NCBI GenBank assembly: GCA_030378005.1
Contig: JAUCGF010000075.1
Location: 34,096 to 98,095, forward strand
Source: Desulfococcaceae bacterium HSG9
Lineage (GTDB): Bacteria; Desulfobacterota; Desulfobacteria; Desulfobacterales; JAUCGF01
Direction of reading: 5' to 3'
Length of the DNA stretch: 64,000 nt
Shown here: positions 44,217-53,081 of the stretch, in pieces
Layout of the letters: each line of letters begins with the position of its first letter
Position numbering within the stretch: the first letter of the stretch is position 1
Notes under the pieces: model-generated
Databases searched by the model: none
The model's input: the letters and a program-made list of their open reading frames with translations, nothing else
What the model was told of the DNA's origin: nothing
Position numbers and translations under genes: made by a program

Positions 44217-44474
44217 CTATTCCCTATTCCGCTGAATCGCTTCGATATAGTCACAGATATGATTAAGCGTACGGATATCCATGGCCTGTTTTTTTTCTTC
44301 CTGGGTTAATGCGAACCCCAGCATTTTTTCAATTTCAACCAGTAGTTCAATCGCATCAATACTATCAAACTCATGTTCATCCCTCAGATTATCATCCAAT
44401 CCGGGATTTTCAATCTCAAAACAGTCTTCAAATATCTGCATGAGTTTATCTGTTATTTGTTCTCTTGGAAGCAT
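44217..44474 (-). CDS. Acyl carrier protein
   Basis: 85 residues from the ATG at 44474 (MLPREQITDKLMQIFEDCFE); longer readings upstream lie inside typA and are not family-like. The phosphopantetheine Ser is in EFDSIDAIELLVEIEK (usual DSL is DSI here). Acidic four-helix protein. The ribosome site is weak, so translation may depend on the typA gene that ends eight bases before. Partner of the adjacent ketosynthase. Confidence 0.85.
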   Translation of the reverse strand: MLPREQITDKLMQIFEDCFEIENPGLDDNLRDEHEFDSIDAIELLVEIEKMLGFALTQEEKKQAMDIRTLNHICDYIEAIQRNRE

Positions 44475-44481
44475 AATTTGT

Positions 44482-46317
44482 TCACGATACCTTTTTTGTT
44501 TTAAAGTCGGATGAACGCAGTGTGCGGCGTTTCTGAGCCGAAAGTACCATCTTACGCATTCGTACAGATAATGGTGTGACTTCAACCAGTTCATCTTCAC
44601 GAATGAAACTGATCGCCTGTTCCAATGTCAGCGGTTTTACCGGTGTAAGGATGACGCTATTATCTTTTCCGGATGCGCGCATATTGGTCAATTTTTTTTC
44701 CTTACACGGATTCACGCCGATATCTTGGCTACGGTTATGTTCGCCCACGATCATACCCTCATAAACCGGATCGCCGGGGCAAACCAAAAGCCGCCCTCTG
44801 GGTTCTAAATTAAACAGGGCATAAGGAACGGATTTGCCGTGGCGGTCAGCCACAATGGAACCGGTGTGGCGCGTAGGGCAATCTCCGCGGAACTCGCCGT
44901 AGCCATCGAACAACGAATGAATGATTCCGGTTCCGCGGGTGTCAGTCAGAAACTTGTCCCGATAGCCGATCAAAGTGCGCGCGGGTACGGAAAAATCCAT
45001 GCGTACGCGCCCTTTACCGTTATTGGTCAGCTTGATCATCTTGCCTTTGCGCAGCGCCAGTTTTTCAGTTACCACACCGAGGAACGGCTCTTCACAATCA
45101 ACTGACAACCGTTCCATAGGTTCTGTTTTTTTACCGTTATCGTAACGAAAAATCACTTCAGGACGCCCCACGCAAAATTCAAAGCCTTCGCGCCGCATGG
45201 TTTCAATGAGAATGGCAAGCTGCAACTCGCCGCGCCCTTTGACCAAAATGCTGTCACGATCCTGCGTTTTTTCCACCTCAATGGCAACATTGATACGGCT
45301 TTCTTTTAATAAGCGTTCGCGTATCCGTCGGGACTGCACATATTTGCCCTCTTGCCCGCCAAACGGTGAATTATTTATAGTGAATTTTATAGACACCGTG
45401 GGCGCGTCCACACGGATTCGCGGCAGTGCTTGCGGAGTTTCGGCATTACAAATCGTGTCGCCGATTTCGACTTCATCAATGCCCGCCAGTACGATAATAT
45501 CGCCCGGTTGAGCATCTTGAATATCCGCTAATTGCATGCCTTCGTAAGTTCGCAATTTTGAAATCCGAAGTGGTGTGTTCTGGCCGTTTTCGCCGATACA
45601 CACAAGGTTGTCACCTGATCGCGCTGTTCCGTTAAAAATTTTGCCGATTGCCAGACGGCCAAGATAATCTGAGTATCCCAGGTCTGAAACCAGCATTTGA
45701 AAAGGCGAATCAGGATTGTAAGACGGCCCGTCAATTTCTTTAATAATGGTATCGAAAAGAAGATGCAGATTGTCGCTTTTTTCATCTGGTGTTTTAGTGG
45801 CCACACCATCACGACCGATGGCGTAGAGCAGTGGAAATTCAAGTTGATCGTCCGAAGCATCCAGGTCGATCAAAAGATCATAAATCTCATCCAAAACCGC
45901 TTCGGAACGTGCATCCGGACGATCTATCTTATTGATAACCACAATAATTTTCAAATTCGCTTCAAGGGCTTTTTTAAGAACAAAGCGCGTTTGGGGAAGC
46001 GGGCCTTCGGACGCATCAACCAGTAAAATAGCGCCGTCCGCCATTGAAAGCGCCCGTTCCACTTCACCGCCAAAATCAGCGTGTCCGGGCGTGTCGATAA
46101 TATTGATGCGAACACCTTTCCATCGCACCGAGCAATTTTTAGCGGCAATGGTGATACCGCGTTCTTTTTCCAAATCCATTACATCCATAAGCCGTTCATC
46201 CACTTTCTGATTGGCTCTGAACAAGCCGCTTTGACGGAACATGGCATCCACTAACGTAGTTTTACCATGATCGACATGGGCAATAATGGCAACATTTCTT
46301 AAATGATCATTTCGCAT
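44482..46317 (-). CDS. typA: TypA/BipA ribosome-associated GTPase
   Basis: 611 residues. Translational GTPase related to EF-G and LepA that binds the 70S ribosome and aids 50S assembly and stress growth. G1 AHVDHGKTTLVDAMFRQSG, switch ERGITIAAKN, DTPGHADFGGEVERA, and NKIDRPDAR are all present; the BipA-specific C-terminus (TVSIKFTINNSPFGGQEGKY and the domain V/CTD) is complete. Confidence 0.96.
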   Translation of the reverse strand: MRNDHLRNVAIIAHVDHGKTTLVDAMFRQSGLFRANQKVDERLMDVMDLEKERGITIAAKNCSVRWKGVRINIIDTPGHADFGGEVERALSMADGAILLVDASEGPLPQTRFVLKKALEANLKIIVVINKIDRPDARSEAVLDEIYDLLIDLDASDDQLEFPLLYAIGRDGVATKTPDEKSDNLHLLFDTIIKEIDGPSYNPDSPFQMLVSDLGYSDYLGRLAIGKIFNGTARSGDNLVCIGENGQNTPLRISKLRTYEGMQLADIQDAQPGDIIVLAGIDEVEIGDTICNAETPQALPRIRVDAPTVSIKFTINNSPFGGQEGKYVQSRRIRERLLKESRINVAIEVEKTQDRDSILVKGRGELQLAILIETMRREGFEFCVGRPEVIFRYDNGKKTEPMERLSVDCEEPFLGVVTEKLALRKGKMIKLTNNGKGRVRMDFSVPARTLIGYRDKFLTDTRGTGIIHSLFDGYGEFRGDCPTRHTGSIVADRHGKSVPYALFNLEPRGRLLVCPGDPVYEGMIVGEHNRSQDIGVNPCKEKKLTNMRASGKDNSVILTPVKPLTLEQAISFIREDELVEVTPLSVRMRKMVLSAQKRRTLRSSDFKTKKVS

Positions 46318-46389
46318 AAAAATATATTAAAAATAGTTTTGATGTTAAATTTTTAAGGCTTCGATTAAACCGTATCAGAATTTTCCGTA

Positions 46390-47253
46390 TTAAGTCGTCA
46401 ATTGCCGTATCTTATGACGAAGCGGTTCTATTTTCGCTTTTAACTGTTTCGCTGTCAAAAGCCCCTCCTGATACAATTTTTCCAAAATTTCGATCTGGCC
46501 TTCGACTTTACCTTCGATTTTGCCTTGATTAAAAACATGTTCGCTGATTGTGGTTTCCACAAAATCCATTTTTATCTCCTTTCTGATTTTATCAATCATG
46601 CGGGCAGGAATTTTTTTATACAGACTGACCCACCTGTCAATAAGGAGCAGTTGATCGTTGGTGAGTTCATCCTTCATCGCCGCCGCCGCACGGTAAACAG
46701 CAACAATCAATGCTTCGGGATCAACTTCTCTGTCATCGGCTTTGAGTGCCAACAGTTTGCAAAGCAGGGAATGTTTTCGCATCAGATCGCCGCTTTTTTC
46801 ATCCTTGATTTTAATAACATCAAAATGACAGAACTGCTTCCCCTTTCCCTGATTATAAGCAAACCAGAACCGATCCGGAACCGGTTTCCGCCATATAGCG
46901 TCATCCGTATAAATAACCATACTCCATACGGGTTTCTTTTTCAAGAGCCAGGCATAACAGGAATACTCGAAAACACGTTCGGCAACGTCTTTCCTTTCGC
47001 TTTGATGTTCAATCTGAATGACAATTTCTTTTAGCACACCGTCAACATTGACTTCCATCATCAAAAGCAGGTCGCCTTTGAGGCTCTCTTTCAAAGCATC
47101 GTACTTGCGAATGAATTCTTTATCAAAAAATGTATATTCGCCGATCTGTATTTCGGGAAAATAGTGTTTGAAAAAGTCTTCAGTGAATGCGGCTATCAGC
47201 CATTTGAACGTAGAATCATGCGTTTTAGGATTAATTACTGTTTTATCTGTCAT
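46390..47253 (-). CDS. Rpn-family PD-(D/E)XK nuclease/transposase-like protein, copy A
   Basis: 287 residues from ATG 47253; a TTG at 47271 adds six unmatched residues and is rejected by comparison with copy B. Rpn (recombination-promoting nuclease) or PDDEXK transposase-like family: KTHDSTFKWL start, LLMMEVNVDGVLKE, IVIQIEHQSERKD (the catalytic strand, with E-x-Q) and a coiled C-terminus IEGKVEGQIEILEKLY. Such genes are often mobile and multicopy. It is nearly identical to the next gene. Confidence 0.75.
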   Translation of the reverse strand: MTDKTVINPKTHDSTFKWLIAAFTEDFFKHYFPEIQIGEYTFFDKEFIRKYDALKESLKGDLLLMMEVNVDGVLKEIVIQIEHQSERKDVAERVFEYSCYAWLLKKKPVWSMVIYTDDAIWRKPVPDRFWFAYNQGKGKQFCHFDVIKIKDEKSGDLMRKHSLLCKLLALKADDREVDPEALIVAVYRAAAAMKDELTNDQLLLIDRWVSLYKKIPARMIDKIRKEIKMDFVETTISEHVFNQGKIEGKVEGQIEILEKLYQEGLLTAKQLKAKIEPLRHKIRQLTT

Positions 47254-47345
47254 TTGTACAGGATGGTTCAATAAAAGGTTAAAAATAAATAGTTTTGATG
47301 TTAAATTCTTAAGGCTTCGATTAAACCGTATCAGAATTTTCCGTA

Positions 47346-48212
47346 TTAAGTCGTCAATTGCCGTATCTTGTGACGAAGCGGTTCTATTTTCGCTTTTAAC
47401 TGTTTCGCTGTCAAAAGCCCCTCCTGATACAATTTTTCCAAAATTTCGATCTGGCCTTCGACTTTACCTTCGATTTTGCCTTGATTAAAAACATGTTCGC
47501 TGATTGTGGTTTCCACAAAATCCATTTTTATCTCCTTTCTGATTTTATCAATCATGCGGGCAGGAATTTTTTTATACAGACTGCCCCACCTGTCAATAAG
47601 GAGCAGTTGATCGTTGGTGAGTTCATCCTTCATCGCCGCCGCCGCACGGTAAACAGCAACAATCAATGCTTCGGGATCAACTTCTCTGTCATCGGCTTTG
47701 AGTGCCAACAGTTTGCAAAGCAGGGAATGTTTTCGCATCAGATCGCCGCTTTTTTCCTCCTTGATTTTAATAACATCAAAATGACAAAACTGCTTCCCCT
47801 TTCCCTGATTATAAGCAAACCAGAACCGATCCGGAACCGGTTTCCGCCACACCGCGTCATCCGTATAAATAACCACACTCCATACGGGTTTCTTTTTCAA
47901 GAGCCAGGCATAACAGGAATACTCAAAAGCACGTTCGGCAACGTCTTTCCTTTCGCTTTGATGTTCAATCTGAATGACAATTTCTTTTAGCACGCCGTCA
48001 ACATTGACTTCCATCATCAAAAGCAGGTCGCCTTTGAGACTCTCTTTCAAAGCATCGTATTTGCGAATGAATTCTTTATCAAAGAATGTATATTCGCCGA
48101 TCTGTATTTCTGGAAAATAGTGTTTGAAAAAGTCTTCAGTGAATGCGGCTATCAGCCATTTGAACATAGAATCATGCGATTTGGGGTTTATTTTTTTGGT
48201 TTTATCTGTCAT
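47346..48212 (-). CDS. Rpn-family PD-(D/E)XK nuclease/transposase-like protein, copy B
   Basis: 288 residues, intact, almost identical to copy A: the main differences are the N-terminal eight residues, Val to Ala in ERAFEYS, DD to EE in KIKEEKS and Val to Gly in DRWGSLY. The IQIEHQ active-site motif is conserved, so neither copy seems inactivated. The 56 bases upstream of it hold nothing else. The biological role is unknown; Rpn proteins cut DNA and raise recombination in E. coli. Confidence 0.75.
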   Translation of the reverse strand: MTDKTKKINPKSHDSMFKWLIAAFTEDFFKHYFPEIQIGEYTFFDKEFIRKYDALKESLKGDLLLMMEVNVDGVLKEIVIQIEHQSERKDVAERAFEYSCYAWLLKKKPVWSVVIYTDDAVWRKPVPDRFWFAYNQGKGKQFCHFDVIKIKEEKSGDLMRKHSLLCKLLALKADDREVDPEALIVAVYRAAAAMKDELTNDQLLLIDRWGSLYKKIPARMIDKIRKEIKMDFVETTISEHVFNQGKIEGKVEGQIEILEKLYQEGLLTAKQLKAKIEPLRHKIRQLTT

Positions 48213-48268
48213 TTGTACAGGATGTTTAAATTAAAGAATGATTGTAGAAGTTATTTCTTCCCCGATTT

Positions 48269-49354
48269 TCAGGTTTGGGGCTGATAAATACACAAGGGTT
48301 CTTCAGCCATCATATCCCCCGTAGCTTCATACGCCCGCGCGCGGCAGCCACCGCACACTTTGCGATATTCGCATGGGCCGCATTTGCCGGTTAAGAGATC
48401 GTAATTACGCAAAGTTTTAAACACTTCCGAATTTTCCCATATTTCGGCAAAAGATGTTTGGGTTACATTGCCGCTGTCGGTTTGAAGAAAACCGCAGGGT
48501 TGCACAACGCCGCGATGAGATATAAAACAAAAGCCGATTCCACCCAAACATCCGCGTGTCACAGCATCCAGGCCGTGAGTTTGAAACGTGACTTTTTCGC
48601 CATCCGTCCGCGCCCGCTGCCTTAGAATGCGGTAGTAATGAGGCGCGCATGTAGCCTTCAATTGCAACGGCGAATTTTTGCGCTGGTCGTAAAACCAGTT
48701 GAGGGTTTGTTCATATTCTTGGGCATTGATTTCCTGTTCGATCATATATTTGCCTCGTCCGGTAGGAACCAGTAGGAAAATATGATGAGCGACAGCGCCA
48801 AGTTCAACCGCCAATTGAAATATTTTAGGAATTTCATCAAGATTCTGCTTTGAAATGGTCGTGTTAATTTGAAATTCGACGCCGGCTTTTTTAGCCAGAC
48901 GAATACCGTTTAACGAGCCATCAAAAGCACCGTCAACGCCTCTGAAATTATCATGGATTTCTTTGGTGGCACCATCTAAGCTGATACTGATGCGTTTGAT
49001 ACCGGATTCGGCCATAAGGCGGGCATTTTGTTCGGTAATCAGGGTACCGTTGGGCGCCATGACCATTCGCAAGCCTTTGCTGGTCCCATAAGCGGCGATC
49101 TCAAAAATATCAGGGCGCATCAAGGGTTCGCCACCGGTGAGAATAATAATCGGCTCACCGACTTCAGCGATCTGATCTAAAAGGCGCAAGGCCGCCGACG
49201 TATCAAGTTCATCACGATACGGCCCCATGGTAGCCGAGGCCCGGCAGTGTTTACAATCCAGATTGCAGTTGCGTGTGGTTTCCCACGCGACCAGGCGCAA
49301 TGCGTTTTTTTTCTTATGACCGTGAGGTGGCATTTGGATTTTTTCTTTCGGCAT
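48269..49354 (-). CDS. ahbD: AhbD-like radical SAM heme b synthase (alternative heme pathway)
   Basis: 361 residues. Radical SAM enzyme with SPASM-type tail. Cluster motif CNLDCKHCRA in LRLVAWETTRNCNLDCKH; further motifs are LTGGEPLMRPD and KATCAPHYYRILRQRA. The auxiliary-cluster Cys are in TRGCLGGIGFC, CGPCEYRKVCGGC. AhbD converts iron-coproporphyrin III to heme b by two oxidative decarboxylations in sulfate reducers and archaea. hemB is directly upstream with TAATG overlap, so the pair is coupled. AhbC is the close paralogue; the distinction rests on pattern and context. Confidence 0.75.
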   Translation of the reverse strand: MPKEKIQMPPHGHKKKNALRLVAWETTRNCNLDCKHCRASATMGPYRDELDTSAALRLLDQIAEVGEPIIILTGGEPLMRPDIFEIAAYGTSKGLRMVMAPNGTLITEQNARLMAESGIKRISISLDGATKEIHDNFRGVDGAFDGSLNGIRLAKKAGVEFQINTTISKQNLDEIPKIFQLAVELGAVAHHIFLLVPTGRGKYMIEQEINAQEYEQTLNWFYDQRKNSPLQLKATCAPHYYRILRQRARTDGEKVTFQTHGLDAVTRGCLGGIGFCFISHRGVVQPCGFLQTDSGNVTQTSFAEIWENSEVFKTLRNYDLLTGKCGPCEYRKVCGGCRARAYEATGDMMAEEPLCIYQPQT

Positions 49355-50328
49355 TATCTATTCAGTTCCCAGGCCGCTTCCAAGGCAAAATAAGTTAAAA
49401 TCATATCCGCACCGGCGCGTTTGATTCCGGTTAAAGTTTCCATCATCACTTTGGTTTCATCGATCCAGCCTTTTTGGGCGGCGGCTTTGATCATCGCAAA
49501 TTCACCGCTTACATTATAAGCCGCCATGGGCAGGTCAATTTCGTCTCGTAAACGGCAAATAATATCAAGATAAGGCAGCGCCGGTTTTACCATTATGATA
49601 TCGGCTCCCTCTTCGATATCCATGGTCGCTTCCCGTATAGCCTCTATCGCATTAGCCGGGTCCATTTGGTAAGAACGCCGGTCGCCGAATTGTGGAGCCG
49701 AATCAGCCGCATCACGAAACGGGCCGTAATATGCCGAACAATATTTCACGGCGTAGGACATAATGGGAATATGGCTGAAACTGTTTTCATCCAGGCATCC
49801 GCGAATTTCGGCAATACGGCCATCCATCATATCCGAAGGCGCCACCATATCCGCGCCTGCTTTGGCATGGGACAAGGCCGTGCGCGCCAGCAGGTCTAAG
49901 GTCGCATCATTGTCAATCGTCTCACCGTCTAACATGCCGCAATGACCGTGATCCGTGTATTGGCACAAGCAGACGTCCGTGATAACCACCAATTCAGGCA
50001 GTTTATTTTTGACCGCCTTGGCCGCCCGTTGAACAATGCCGTTTTTGGCATACGCCTGTGTTCCTAACGGGTCTTTTTTATCAGGAAGGCCGAACAGCAT
50101 TATCGCTGGAATACCAATTTCAAAAGCACTGTACGCCGTTTTAATCAAATTGTCGATTGATAGCCGAAAATGTCCCGGCATTGACGGAATCGGTTCTTTA
50201 ACATTTTTACCGCTGATTGCGAAAAGCGGCAGAATCAAGTCATTTACGGAAAGCGAGGTTTCGCGTATCATACGGCGCAAGCCTTCAGTTTGTCGTAGTC
50301 GTCGAGGACGGTAATCTGGGAATATCAT
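49354..50328 (-). CDS. hemB: Porphobilinogen synthase (delta-aminolevulinate dehydratase)
   Basis: 324 residues; joins two 5-aminolevulinate to porphobilinogen. Cys-rich zinc loop [16 protein letters not shown], the catalytic Lys in [19 protein letters not shown] and in [12 protein letters not shown], and the first substrate region are intact, so it is a zinc-type HemB. N-terminal [18 protein letters not shown] fits. Its stop overlaps the start of ahbD (TAATG). The coupling with an Ahb-type enzyme supports a siroheme-derived route to heme. Confidence 0.95.
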   Translation of the reverse strand: MIFPDYRPRRLRQTEGLRRMIRETSLSVNDLILPLFAISGKNVKEPIPSMPGHFRLSIDNLIKTAYSAFEIGIPAIMLFGLPDKKDPLGTQAYAKNGIVQRAAKAVKNKLPELVVITDVCLCQYTDHGHCGMLDGETIDNDATLDLLARTALSHAKAGADMVAPSDMMDGRIAEIRGCLDENSFSHIPIMSYAVKYCSAYYGPFRDAADSAPQFGDRRSYQMDPANAIEAIREATMDIEEGADIIMVKPALPYLDIICRLRDEIDLPMAAYNVSGEFAMIKAAAQKGWIDETKVMMETLTGIKRAGADMILTYFALEAAWELNR

Positions 50329-50360
50329 CTATCTTTCTTTCCTTTGATAACTAAAATTTT

Positions 50361-50390
50361 GTAGGCAGGATGGAGCGTAACCCACCCTAC
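50361..50390. repeat. Palindromic fragment of the GTAGGGTGGG family
   Basis: GTAGGCAGGATGGAG-CGTAACCCACCCTAC is an imperfect 30-base hairpin whose right arm matches the arms at 8732-8742 and 60130-60147. It stands between hemB and the CHAD gene. Confidence 0.45.
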
Positions 50391-50410
50391 ATGAAATTGT
50401 AAATATAATA

Positions 50411-50621
50411 TCACGCTTGGTTCAACTTGTCGAGGCTGTATTTTTGTGTGGCTATCCGTGATTTTTTGAACAGTTCTTCGACCATTTTATTACTATTCAC
50501 TCCCATTTTAAACATTAGAATCATATCAGCAAGCAGTTTTTTTTAACGCGTTGCAAATTATCGTCGCATCACCTTCATCCCTACGAGACTTGCCGTATAG
50601 TGTAAACTGAGGAATGAAAGA
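50411..50621 (-). pseudogene. Possible frameshifted coding remnant, family not recognised
   Basis: On the minus strand the reading FTLYGKSRRDEGDATIICNA continues LKKTA until an eight-base A run (T run at 50537-50544 on the plus strand). There it has to change frame to give LADMILMFKMGVNSNKMVEE and then LFKKSR up to a stop at 50411. Amino-acid use looks protein-like over both parts, but I recognise no family and see no start codon with a ribosome site. Rest of the 410-base spacer (50329-50737): only the hairpin at 50361. It could be chance. Confidence 0.3.
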
Positions 50622-50737
50622 GGCCCGTTCTCTATTAAAGCTCAAAGCAGAATTAACTTGAAAAAGCAAACATGATTTGTTATACGAACCAAAATATACA
50701 GTATTTTGATTATTGTAAACAATGAAAGGACAAATAC

Positions 50738-52267
50738 ATGGCGGTTAAAGTTTATGCCCTGCCGGACGCCGAAGCGGCGCTTGCGCTTAGAAGCGCACTT
50801 GAGGAAAATTTTGCAGATTTGATTGAAACATCTGACAGTATTGATATAGAGCTTTACGACACGTTTGACTGGCGGTTATACAACAATAAGCGTATGCTTG
50901 TCAGACGCGGAAACCATCTCGCAATCATTGATTTAAAAAACGGCGCGAATCTGGCGGAACACACCTGCCGGGCGGTTTTGTTACCGAAATTTTCGTGGAA
51001 TTACCCCGCTTCGGATTTCAGGGAACTGCTGGAATCGCTGGCAGATATACGGGGATTGATATGCGTTGCAAAATTGACACGGGAACAGACAATTTTGCGC
51101 TTGCTCAACGAAGATACCAAAACGGTTGGGCGTGTTATGTTGGAAAAAGTGGTTGTCCAAGGCCAAGACGTATCAACCGACCAACGTGTCCTGGTGCTAC
51201 CGGTCAAAGGGTATCTCCGGGAGGCTAAACAGGCGGCCAAACTGCTGAAAGCAAACGGATTAAAGCGAAGTACGAAGCCGGTTTATATTCGGGCAATTAA
51301 ATCTGCCGGTCTGAATCCTGGTGTTTACTCACCCAAAGTCAATATTAAGCTGGCTCCTGATATAAACACCCGGGACGCGGTCAAACGCCTTTTAGCATAT
51401 CTTGCCGGTGTCATGCGTCTCAATGAAGATGGCATTCGCCAAGACATTGACACGGAATTTTTGCATGATTTTCGTGTGTCCGTGCGCCGCTCGCGTTCAT
51501 TACTCAGTCAGGTGAAAGGAGCCTTTGACCCGCAAACTGAGGCAAAGTTAAAGACCGATTTGCGTATATTGGGACAATTAACCGGCCGACTGCGTGATTT
51601 GGATGTTTACCTGCTGATGCAATCCCACTACGAAACACTTGTCCCTGAACCGCTTCGTCCCGGTGTTATCCGGTTGTTTCGTTCGTTGAAAACCAAGCGC
51701 CGCAATGAATTGAAAAAAGTGGTTACAGCCATGGAAAGCACTGAATACACTGACATATTATCTTTTCTGGAGAGCTTCCCGAAAAAAGATAATGACACGG
51801 TGTCCGAACCGGCAAACGCCCTTGTCCCGGCGATTGACACAGCTAAAACCGTTATATTCAAGCGCTTTCGTAAAGTTATCAAATCCGGCGGCAAGATCAC
51901 GACGGCCACGCCGGATGAAAAAATTCATAATCTGAGAATCGAATGTAAAAAATTGCGCTATTTGCTTGAATTTTTTACATCTCTTTTTCCAGCCGGTGAA
52001 ATGAAAGATTTAATAAAACAACTGAAAATTTTACAGGATAACTTGGGGACGTTTAATGATTTGTCAGTTCAACAGGATTTTTTGTATGATTATTTGAATG
52101 CAATGCGTACGCCTTCCGCACTTTCATTACAACTGGCGGCGGCTACCGGAGGTCTGATTGTACGGTTGAATATCGAACAAGCTGACGTTCGCCGGGCCTT
52201 TTTCAACGTGTTCAAACAATTCAATTCTAAAAACAATCGCAAACGCTTTACCAAACTTTTCACTTAA
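50738..52267 (+). CDS. CHAD-domain protein with degenerate CYTH-like N-terminus
   Basis: 509 residues. Residues 1-200 resemble the CYTH (triphosphate tunnel) fold by YDTFDWRLYNNKRMLVRRG, but the ExExK metal/triphosphate motif at the N-terminus is missing, so enzyme activity is unlikely. Residues 230-500 form the CHAD four-helix repeat: HDFRVSVRRSRSLL in the first half and HNLRIECKKLRYLLEFF in the second, both with the conserved His and basic residues known to bind polyphosphate. ATG with GAAAGGAC upstream. Twenty bases separate it from a ParA-type ATPase gene. Confidence 0.85.
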   Translation: MAVKVYALPDAEAALALRSALEENFADLIETSDSIDIELYDTFDWRLYNNKRMLVRRGNHLAIIDLKNGANLAEHTCRAVLLPKFSWNYPASDFRELLESLADIRGLICVAKLTREQTILRLLNEDTKTVGRVMLEKVVVQGQDVSTDQRVLVLPVKGYLREAKQAAKLLKANGLKRSTKPVYIRAIKSAGLNPGVYSPKVNIKLAPDINTRDAVKRLLAYLAGVMRLNEDGIRQDIDTEFLHDFRVSVRRSRSLLSQVKGAFDPQTEAKLKTDLRILGQLTGRLRDLDVYLLMQSHYETLVPEPLRPGVIRLFRSLKTKRRNELKKVVTAMESTEYTDILSFLESFPKKDNDTVSEPANALVPAIDTAKTVIFKRFRKVIKSGGKITTATPDEKIHNLRIECKKLRYLLEFFTSLFPAGEMKDLIKQLKILQDNLGTFNDLSVQQDFLYDYLNAMRTPSALSLQLAAATGGLIVRLNIEQADVRRAFFNVFKQFNSKNNRKRFTKLFT

Positions 52268-52286
52268 AGCGAAAAAGGATTATCTT

Positions 52287-53030
52287 GTGAAAACTGTTGC
52301 TTTATATAGTATCAAAGGCGGTGTGGGAAAAACTGCGGCATGTGTCAATCTGGCTTTTCTGGCGGCATCCGAATCGTATCCCGCGCTGGTGTGTGATTTG
52401 GATCCACAAGGTTCGGCTTCCTATTATTTCAGAATCAGGCCCAAGCCTAAATACAACAGCCGTAAGTTCCTTAAAGGGGGCAAACGCATTGATAAAAATA
52501 TCAGAGGCACGGATTTTGATTTTTTGGATTTGCTGCCGGCCGATTTCTCTTATCGAAATCTGGATATTCTGCTGAACGAATTCAAAGACACACGTACTTG
52601 TTTGAAAAGTGCCTTTGACACGCTTAAAAATCAATATGCTTACGTTTTATTGGATTGCCCGCCTAATATCACCTTAGTATCCGAAAATATATTTGAGGCG
52701 GCTGACATCATTCTGGTTCCCATCATTCCGACCACACTTTCTATGTTGACGTTAGAAAAACTGTATGCTTTTTTTAAAGCATCCGGTTTGGACCAACGCA
52801 AAATATATCCGTTTTTCTCTATGGTGGAACAGCGCAAAATCATGCACCGGCAGATGATGCAGTCATCTGAACTGACCGATAAGCAGATGTTAAAGACATC
52901 TATTCCTTATAGTGCGGATGTTGAAAAAATGGGTCTTTTTCGTGAGCCGCTGACCCATTATCGTCCGGCATCGGTCGCCGCTAAGGCTTATCTGTCTTTG
53001 TGGCGGGAGATTCAGGAAATTAAGTTTTAA
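52287..53030 (+). CDS. ParA/MinD-type ATPase
   Basis: 247 residues from a GTG start (AAAGGAT upstream). Deviant Walker A KGGVGKTAACVNLAF, A' in CDLDPQGSASYYF and Walker B LLDCPPNITLV. The size and fold fit ParA/Soj-like ATPases that position DNA or protein cargo on the nucleoid. No ParB or parS-like gene is adjacent; the partner is more likely the CHAD protein in front. End of this two-gene unit; a short AAGTTAC heptad repeat follows (53021-53048). Confidence 0.85.
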   Translation: MKTVALYSIKGGVGKTAACVNLAFLAASESYPALVCDLDPQGSASYYFRIRPKPKYNSRKFLKGGKRIDKNIRGTDFDFLDLLPADFSYRNLDILLNEFKDTRTCLKSAFDTLKNQYAYVLLDCPPNITLVSENIFEAADIILVPIIPTTLSMLTLEKLYAFFKASGLDQRKIYPFFSMVEQRKIMHRQMMQSSELTDKQMLKTSIPYSADVEKMGLFREPLTHYRPASVAAKAYLSLWREIQEIKF

Positions 53031-53081
53031 GTTACAAGTTACAAGTTTTGGTTCATTGCGGATTTGTGGGATTTTTGTTTA

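Larger units (their letters stand above)
46329..48235. repeat. Tandem direct duplication of about 956 bp containing the two Rpn-type genes
   Basis: Copy A (about 46329-47282) and copy B (about 47285-48235) align with a constant offset of 956 bases, including the 60 bases downstream of each gene (shared GTATCAGAATTTTCCGTATT). Only about five amino-acid changes separate the proteins outside the N-terminus. The event is recent, or the copies are being homogenised. Confidence 0.9.

Noticed and set aside
46525..47990. Paired 169-codon plus-strand frames opposite both Rpn genes
   Set aside because: Identical in both copies because the DNA is duplicated; antisense to intact genes with a known family.
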